A stretch of 64,000 bases of DNA, from NCBI GenBank assembly GCA_013288345.1, contig JABDCA010000007.1, positions 1-64,000 on the forward strand, given 5' to 3'. Of this stretch, positions 58,501 to 64,000 are shown in pieces. A program made the position numbers and the translations under genes. The notes beneath the pieces were generated by a model. That model was not told the DNA's origin and did no database searches. It worked only from the letters and a program-made list of their open reading frames with translations. This DNA is from Bacteroidota bacterium. Its GTDB lineage: Bacteria > Bacteroidota > Bacteroidia > JABEUT01. Within the stretch, counting starts at the first letter, position 1. The number at the start of each line of letters is the position of its first letter.

Positions 58501-60044
58501 TATCGACAGACCCCAAACAGGATTCGCTGCAATTTATAGCCCCATCGGCCCGTTTCAGTATAAAGGACTTCCTTATTACAGCGCATAAAGTTCCGTTTAT
58601 AAATATTGCCGATGCGCAAATTATTCCGGATAGCGGAAAGATACTTGTGCATAAAAGCGCTATAATGGAACCGCTGATACATGCAGAAATTACAGCCAAC
58701 ACCGTTACAAAGTACCACCATATTTATAATGCCGATCTGAGTATTACATCTCGTAAAAACTACAGTGGCTCTGGTTATTATGATTATGTAGATGAAATAA
58801 AAAATAAAAAACCTATCTACTTCAGTAACATACACGTTGACACCACACACCAAACGGTTGCTAACACTACCATTGCCGATACAGCTCACTTTAACCTCAG
58901 CCCTAATTTCAGTTACCAGGGTGGAGTTACCTTGAAAGCTACTGCACAGTTCCTTTACTTTGATGGTGAAGCCCGTATTATGCACCAGTGTAACGAAATT
59001 AAAATTGCATGGGTAAGGTTCACAGCGCAAATTGACCCGACCAATGTACAGATACCAATTTTGGGCCATCCTGTAAACGAAAGCAATACGCCTCTTGCGG
59101 CATCGCCGGTGTTAGCAGCTACCGATTCAATACACATGTACGGTGCATTCTTATCGCCATTGGTTAACGGCAAAAAAGATATTGCAGTATTACCTGATAG
59201 TGGTTACTTAGCTTTCGATAAACCTACACAGCAATACCGTATTGCCAGCACAGAAAAACTCATTGAGCAATCGTTACCCGGTAATTATGTAAGCCTTGAT
59301 ACCCGCCGCTGTATAATTTACGGAGAAGGTGTAATGAACCTTGGCCCTGATTACGGCCCTGTGGATATGCAGACTGTAGGAAGTATGACTGATTACCTGG
59401 TACGCGATTCGGTTGAGGCCAACATAATGGTGTTACTCAACTTTTTATTCGATGATGGGGCTCTTGATAAAATGGCCACCGACTTCAGCAATATGGGTAG
59501 CCTTAAGCCAATTGACGTGAGCAAGGGTGATGTACAAAAGAACCTTCGCCAGTTATTGGGTAAAGAAGAAGCAGATAAACTCATTTCACAATTAACACTA
59601 TACGGAACAGCCAAGAAGATCCCTAAGGGACTTCAGTCTACACTCTTCTTCAGCCAGCTTAATATGAAGTGGAACAACCAGACACATTCTTATGTATCTG
59701 ATGGTAAGATTGGTGTAGGAAGCATAGGTAAAACGATGGTGAACAAGCTTTGCGATGGCAAGATCGAATTTAAAAAGAAACGTGGTGCCGATGAAATAAA
59801 CATATACATCGAACTCGATTCGCAACACTGGTATTACTTTAATTACGTGAACGGGTTTATGCAGGCGCTATCATCCAATAACGAATTTATGACTGCAATA
59901 ACAGTGCTTAAATCGGATAAGAGAGAGCAAAAAACAGATAAGGGTAAATACACATTCGGCACCTTGCCTACCAACTCGAACAAGAAGACCCTCTTCCTCA
60001 GGAAATTCTCTACCGATACCGATAATGGTGGCGGCGGAAATTAA
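55545..60044 (+). CDS. Very large (1499 aa) secreted/periplasmic protein of unknown function
   Basis: Single ORF with N-terminal signal MKLIKKLSLLFIFVSCFQFSNAQ; ATGA overlap with tpiA stop; no domain recognised by eye. Confidence 0.75.
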   Translation: MKLIKKLSLLFIFVSCFQFSNAQQGQIKIFNSDSVKFIDDMETYMETGIASHKEIKEFVQKFVATWKTPAFGHYYKMAVYSISNEMLTRKIPVYPTYQTFLSSVLNFVNSGLSQAQFDQWQASLEKLLKQRPYTNLNNFLTMSDNLFSSNTFYKSPTVTWSSNNNNFTFKSDSVPEVIFTKLNLKCANERNDTIVIYGTQGIFFPNTGTWIGSNGKVDWVRTGLDANSVYGELNKYSIICKQGGFVADSVIFWNKNYFDKSLLGKVIERDVSEASGKETYPRFVSYGKRFAIPNLTPDVTYNGGFSMRGRRFVGSGTIAEPAQLIFKRNNKPFLIASSLEYGITKDQIMADDASIVMHLTDTDSVYHPDVQMVYNITKKHLSLIRTDQGLSQTPYFDTYHKVNMFFEELSWNIDEPKMELRMLAGASQSIADFESQDFFRPELFNKFSDPTGTNTIMQIAQYSKSVSGADFLVSDFAIYMHATSDDMRPSIMKLATVGLLMYDIPTDKIHVEDRLKRFITDKTGKSDYDVIDYHSVDPGRGVDNGILDLLTNDITINGVKVILLSDSENVYIYPKDQQVVLHRNRNSTFGGNVHAGRFDFYGKHFEFKYDDFKIKMNATDSIRIQAESYEVDSRGQRHLVPVKSVIEHVSGEIALDQPFNKSGLKPYHQYPILTSDTNSFVFYNKKTVQGGVYKKDNFYFKLDPFVIDSLNRFTNTGLHFAGTFASADIVPEMREVLKLQPDYSLGFIHDAPAEGIALYNGKGKFFSKLKLSNNGLQGDGTINYVTSVSKSNNFRFYPDSMNATANKFVINEQKSPPEFPTVTGDSVYEHWMPKLDNMAINDVKSPFFIYTNNSIFHGMLNLSPELLSGNGEIDFLKASLTSKLIKFKQHKFNADTADFSLDATDNSGIAFQTNNMNSEIDFEKKMGEFKSNGGGSVVKFPENEYIAFMDEFKWYMDQDQLELSSSKTQKVEVQGKELQFSGAKFISTDPKQDSLQFIAPSARFSIKDFLITAHKVPFINIADAQIIPDSGKILVHKSAIMEPLIHAEITANTVTKYHHIYNADLSITSRKNYSGSGYYDYVDEIKNKKPIYFSNIHVDTTHQTVANTTIADTAHFNLSPNFSYQGGVTLKATAQFLYFDGEARIMHQCNEIKIAWVRFTAQIDPTNVQIPILGHPVNESNTPLAASPVLAATDSIHMYGAFLSPLVNGKKDIAVLPDSGYLAFDKPTQQYRIASTEKLIEQSLPGNYVSLDTRRCIIYGEGVMNLGPDYGPVDMQTVGSMTDYLVRDSVEANIMVLLNFLFDDGALDKMATDFSNMGSLKPIDVSKGDVQKNLRQLLGKEEADKLISQLTLYGTAKKIPKGLQSTLFFSQLNMKWNNQTHSYVSDGKIGVGSIGKTMVNKLCDGKIEFKKKRGADEINIYIELDSQHWYYFNYVNGFMQALSSNNEFMTAITVLKSDKREQKTDKGKYTFGTLPTNSNKKTLFLRKFSTDTDNGGGGN

Positions 60045-60077
60045 TGCCTTACTATAGAATTTATTTTATTATTAATC

Positions 60078-60157
60078 TGCCACTAAAGCACCAAAACACA
60101 AATAAACTGCACACAAATTAGTTTAGTGGGGTTTTGTGTTTTGGTGTTTTTGTGGCA
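60078..60157. repeat. Inverted repeat family 4: TGCCACTAAAGCACCAAAACACAA / TTGTGTTTTGGTGTTTTTGTGGCA
   Basis: 24-bp arms with 2 mismatches (60078-60101, 60134-60157). Confidence 0.8.
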
Positions 60158-60218
60158 AAAAACATTTTAGTCATTTTCACTAAATGAGGTATTTTAGCAA
60201 CAATTTGATACTCTAATT

Positions 60219-63200
60219 ATGAAAACAAACGTACTTGCTAAACAAATTGCAGTAACCCTATTTTTCCTATCTGTTTCATTCCACTCATTTTCACAACCCT
60301 ATAATCCTTCTCTCTTCAATTGTATGAAATGGAGAATGATTGGCCCCTACCGTGGTGGCCGTACCATAGGTGCATGTGGCGTTCAGCAACAACCGAATGT
60401 ATTTTACATAGGCGTGAACGATGGCGGAGTATGGAAAACCAATGATTATGGCAGAACATGGAACCCTGTATTTGATGAACAATCGACCGGTTCAATAGGT
60501 GATGTGGCTGTTGCTCCATCGAACCCGAATGTGGTATATGCAGCTAGTGGTGAAGGTGTTGAACGCCCCGATCTTTCTATTGGTAATGGAATGTACAAAT
60601 CGGTTGATGGTGGAAAAACATGGACACACCTTGGGCTTGATGACGGGCAACAAATTGGCGGCATTAGTATCGACCCGAAAGATGAGAACAAGGTTTTTGC
60701 AGCAGTATTAGGGCATCCTTACGGACCGAATGAAACACGTGGTGTTTACCGCACTATTGATGGAGGAAAAACATGGCAGAAGGTTTTATACATTGATGAA
60801 AACACTGGAGCCATACAGGTTACTATCGACCCAACCAATTCGCAAATAGTTTATGCCGACTTATTTATGGCACGCAACGGGCCATGGGAGAACTGTTATT
60901 TTTCAGGCAAGAACAGCGGTTTATACAAATCGACAGATGGTGGTACAACATGGAACAGATTATCGGGTGGCTTACCCACTGCCGAGCAGGGCTTGCAACG
61001 GGTAGGGTTTTGTATTGCCCCAAGTAATCATAACAGGTTATATGCAACAGTAGATTCGAGAAAAGGCGGAGGCGAATACCGTAGTGATGATGGCGGTAAT
61101 ACATGGAAATTATTGACTGATGATGTAAGACTTTGGGATCGTGGCGATGATTTTGCCGAGATAAAAGCGGATCCTAAAAATGCAGATATAGTATATGATG
61201 TAAATGTAGTAGTATGGAAATCGGTTGATGGCGGTAAAACATGGAAAGGCTTTAAGGGCGCACCGGGCGGAGACGATTACCACAGGTTATGGATAAATCC
61301 GGATAATACCGATGTGATGTTATTAGCGGGAGACCAAGGCGCCGCAGTAACAGTTAACGGTGGCGAAACATGGGGGTCGTGGTATAACCAGCCTACTGCA
61401 CAATTGTACCACGTAAGCGCTGATAATGCTTTCCCTTATAACGTTTATAGCGGCCAGCAAGAAAGTGGTTCAGTTGGTATTGCTTCGCGTGGCAATGATG
61501 GAGGAGTAACCATGCGCGATTGGCACCCGGTTGCAGCAGAGGAATATGGCTATGTGGTAGCCGACCCGCTTGATGCAAATATTGTATATGGTGGTAAAAT
61601 TTCGAAATATGATAAACGCACAGGCCAGGCTCAGGATATTTCTCCGGATGCTACAAAATATGGTAAGTATCGTTTTTTACGTACTGCTCCAATTGTGTTT
61701 TCTACCATCGATAAAAAGACATTATACTTTGCAGGCAATGTAGTTTTCAAAACTCGCGACGGAGGAAACTCATGGCAAACTATTAGCCCTGATTTAACAC
61801 GCACCAGCTACGATATACCAGCTAGCGTTGGCGTATATGCTGCAGACTCGATGAAAAAAATGCCGCCACGTGGTGTGATCTATACACTTGCCCCCTCACC
61901 TATTGACAGCAATACAATTTGGGCTGGGACAGATGATGGCTACATACAGGTAACCCGCAATGGAGGAAAAACATGGAAGAATGTAACGCCTGATGCTATT
62001 ACCTGCTGGAGTAAGATATGCCTGATGGATGCCAGCCATACCAATGTAAACTGCGCCTATGCAGCAGTAAACCGTTCGAAGCTGGATGATACACACCCGC
62101 ATATTTATAAAACCACTGACGGTGGAGGTACATGGAAAGAGATTATTAATGGCTTAGCCAACGACCCTATTAATGTGGTGAAAGAAGACCCTATCCGAAA
62201 AGGTTTATTGTTTGCAGGCTCTGAAACAACCACCTATGTATCGTTTGATGATGGAGACCACTGGCAATCGCTGCGGTTAAATATGCCTGCCTGTTCTATT
62301 CGCGATTTAACCATAAAAGATAATGACCTTATAGTTGCAACACATGGCCGTTCTTTTTGGATACTGGATGATATTACTCCATTAAGGCAAATGACTGCCG
62401 ATGCAGTAAAGCAAAATGTAATATTATATAAACCTGAGAACGCATACCGCGTGCGGTGGGATATGTACCCCGATACTCCTATGCCGGCAGATGAACCCGC
62501 AGGAAAAAATCCGCCTGATGGAGCGATAATAGATTATTATCTTTCGGCTAAAGCAAAAGGTGAAATAACGCTTGATGTATCTGATTTTAGCGGACAGGTA
62601 ATACGCCATTACAGCAGCAAGGATACTATGTATCCTATACCGCCGGTGAACATTCCGCTATACTGGATAAGGCCACAGCAAATACTTTCTGCCGATTCAG
62701 GTTCGCACCGCTTTTTGTGGGATATGCGTTTGGCTCCGCTTGATGTGCCTGCTGAATACCCTATATCGGCAGTTGTAGGCGAAACAGCCCCCGCCGCAAC
62801 AGCGCCTTGGGCCATACCCGATACCTATACCATAACCTTAAAGGTAGATGGCAAAAAGTATTCACAGTTCTTTGCCGTAGTTATGGACCCGCGTGTAAAT
62901 GTATCTGCCCTTGCACTCAAACAGCAATTGCAATATTCCTTGCTCTGCTATTCGCACCGAAGCGATTTGATAAAAGCTTTGAAAGAAATTGAATCCATAA
63001 AAAAACAGGCACTGGTATTACTACCTAAAATGAAATCACCTCTATCAGATTCGCTGAAAGCCTTTATACGAAATTGTGATTCGCTGAAGCTTGGCGACCT
63101 CGATCAAAAAATGAAGACCTTATTTGATGCCATGCAGAATGCCGATGCCCAACCTACACAGCAATGTGCAGAGTCGGTAAAGTTAAATGATGAAACTTAT

Positions 63201-63293
63201 CAGAAACAATGGGCGAAATGGGTAGCACAGGCAAAAAGGTTGGCACCCATTAATGAAGGTTTGAAGAAGGAGAAACTGGCGGAGATTCGTTGA
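60219..63293 (+). CDS. Sortilin/VPS10-like, BNR (Asp-box) repeat secreted glycosyl hydrolase-like protein
   Basis: Signal peptide; about ten Asp-boxes (VDGGKTWTHLG, IDGGKTWQKVL, TDGGTTWNRLS, DDGGNTWKLLT, VDGGKTWKGFK, RNGGKTWKNVT, TDGGGTWKEII). Confidence 0.88.
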   Translation: MKTNVLAKQIAVTLFFLSVSFHSFSQPYNPSLFNCMKWRMIGPYRGGRTIGACGVQQQPNVFYIGVNDGGVWKTNDYGRTWNPVFDEQSTGSIGDVAVAPSNPNVVYAASGEGVERPDLSIGNGMYKSVDGGKTWTHLGLDDGQQIGGISIDPKDENKVFAAVLGHPYGPNETRGVYRTIDGGKTWQKVLYIDENTGAIQVTIDPTNSQIVYADLFMARNGPWENCYFSGKNSGLYKSTDGGTTWNRLSGGLPTAEQGLQRVGFCIAPSNHNRLYATVDSRKGGGEYRSDDGGNTWKLLTDDVRLWDRGDDFAEIKADPKNADIVYDVNVVVWKSVDGGKTWKGFKGAPGGDDYHRLWINPDNTDVMLLAGDQGAAVTVNGGETWGSWYNQPTAQLYHVSADNAFPYNVYSGQQESGSVGIASRGNDGGVTMRDWHPVAAEEYGYVVADPLDANIVYGGKISKYDKRTGQAQDISPDATKYGKYRFLRTAPIVFSTIDKKTLYFAGNVVFKTRDGGNSWQTISPDLTRTSYDIPASVGVYAADSMKKMPPRGVIYTLAPSPIDSNTIWAGTDDGYIQVTRNGGKTWKNVTPDAITCWSKICLMDASHTNVNCAYAAVNRSKLDDTHPHIYKTTDGGGTWKEIINGLANDPINVVKEDPIRKGLLFAGSETTTYVSFDDGDHWQSLRLNMPACSIRDLTIKDNDLIVATHGRSFWILDDITPLRQMTADAVKQNVILYKPENAYRVRWDMYPDTPMPADEPAGKNPPDGAIIDYYLSAKAKGEITLDVSDFSGQVIRHYSSKDTMYPIPPVNIPLYWIRPQQILSADSGSHRFLWDMRLAPLDVPAEYPISAVVGETAPAATAPWAIPDTYTITLKVDGKKYSQFFAVVMDPRVNVSALALKQQLQYSLLCYSHRSDLIKALKEIESIKKQALVLLPKMKSPLSDSLKAFIRNCDSLKLGDLDQKMKTLFDAMQNADAQPTQQCAESVKLNDETYQKQWAKWVAQAKRLAPINEGLKKEKLAEIR

Positions 63294-63299
63294 TTCCTT

Positions 63300-63340
63300 A
63301 ACCACGGAGACACGAAGAGCACAGAGGAACACGGAGAAGA
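63300..63340. repeat. Dispersed intergenic repeat family 3 (ACCACGGAGACACGAAGAGCACAGAGGAACACGGAGAA)
   Basis: Reverse-complement match to 28438-28482 core. Confidence 0.6.
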
Positions 63341-63419
63341 ATATTTCAGAATAGAAATCTGTGAATCTGTGGCAAATCCATTTGGTTTTTTTGTATATTT
63401 GCTATATAAGCTACGTAGA

Positions 63420-63641
63420 ATGCATTATTCAGAAATAATAACCATAGAGCCAAATAAAAGGTTTGGACAGCCATGTATACGTGGATTACGTATTACAGTT
63501 TATGATATACTGTCTTGGCTTGCATCAGGAATGAGCAAAGAAGGTATTATAAATGATTATCCGGAACTTACTATGGATGATATTAATGCTGTACTATCTT
63601 ATGCAGCAGATAAGGAACATAAAATCCTTAAAGCTTCTTGA
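63420..63641 (+). CDS. DUF433 family antitoxin
   Basis: ITIEPNKRFGQPCIRGLRITVYDILSWLASGMSKEGIINDYPELTMDDINAVLSYAA; ATG 63420 preferred to 63369. Confidence 0.88.
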   Translation: MHYSEIITIEPNKRFGQPCIRGLRITVYDILSWLASGMSKEGIINDYPELTMDDINAVLSYAADKEHKILKAS

Positions 63642-63979
63642 AAATACTTTTTGATCAGAATATCTCCTATCGCGTAGTAAAAAAGATTCAAAATATTTTT
63701 CCAGGCTCTGTGCAAGTCCGGGAAATTGGATTAGAAAATGCCACCGATAAAGAAATATGGGATTTTGCAAAAAATAATTCCTACTCAATAATTACGTTTG
63801 ACTCCGATTTCAGCTCCTTTTCTATCCTATATAGTCATCCTCCAAAAGTAATCTGGTTACGTATTGGTAATGTTACAACAGATGCACTGATTAATTTCCT
63901 GGAAAGTCACGCTGAAACAATTACTGAGTTTCTTACCTCTGCAAACTATGCTTCAATGGCCTGTTTGGAGTTGGAGTAA
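63638..63979 (+). CDS. DUF5615 PIN-like toxin
   Basis: KILFDQNISYRVVKKIQNIFPGSVQVREIGLENATDKEIWDFAKNNSYSIITFDSDFSSFSI; overlaps antitoxin stop; TTG start. Confidence 0.85.
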   Translation: MKILFDQNISYRVVKKIQNIFPGSVQVREIGLENATDKEIWDFAKNNSYSIITFDSDFSSFSILYSHPPKVIWLRIGNVTTDALINFLESHAETITEFLTSANYASMACLELE

Positions 63980-64000
63980 ATAATTGAAGAAGGTGAAGTT

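Noticed and set aside
58485-59069. 194-aa minus-strand ORF with hydrophobic stretches
   Set aside because: Inside the 1499-aa plus-strand gene; hydrophobicity is a by-product of the opposite reading.
60219-63293. Recurrent GATGGNGGNAAAACATGG in DNA, possible repeat array or CRISPR
   Set aside because: These are codons for the Asp-box motif DGGKTW, irregularly spaced in one CDS; not a nucleotide-level array.
1-64000. tRNA, rRNA, tmRNA or riboswitch genes
   Set aside because: None recognised by eye in the intergenic gaps; tRNAscan-SE/Infernal would be needed to exclude them.

Overview
This 64 kb window is a Bacteroidota (Bacteroidetes) chromosomal segment, densely coding on both strands. I saw no rRNA, tRNA, CRISPR array, prophage or transposase gene. 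Main blocks: (i) the end of an exopolysaccharide/glycan locus with house-keeping genes (BY-kinase C-terminus, rfbC, WecA/MraY-type GT4, MltD-like transglycosylase, uvrA, LOG-family protein, GT2, two methyltransferases, asnB, sugar epimerase; 1-13.8 kb); (ii) a minus-strand beta-oxidation cluster (acyl-CoA synthetase, acyl-CoA dehydrogenase, thiolase, FadB-like; 13.8-21.1 kb); (iii) an accessory stretch (DUF2007-like gene plus a coupled 24-aa TM ORF, HU, a TonB receptor with an internal Cys cluster next to a small Cys-rich protein, small lipoproteins, ung; 21.4-29.9 kb); (iv) acyl-CoA carboxylase beta, a T9SS-sorted protein, SprE/PorW-like lipoprotein, and the DUF177-rpmF-plsX-fabH-accB-accC cluster (30-41.8 kb); (v) M13 peptidase, bioB, an uncharacterised two-gene pair, trmD, DPM1-like GT, dihydroorotase, gldC; (vi) an operon DUF1599-DoxX-like-OppB-like permease-tpiA-1499-aa secreted protein, an Asp-box/sortilin-like protein and a DUF433/DUF5615 toxin-antitoxin pair at the right edge. 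The least explained signals are several families of dispersed intergenic inverted repeats (some nested), a 17-bp palindrome with extra TAACAAT half-sites upstream of the beta-oxidation cluster, a 22-bp perfect palindrome upstream of the TonB receptor, and small overlooked ORFs. No dramatic new system is proven from sequence alone.
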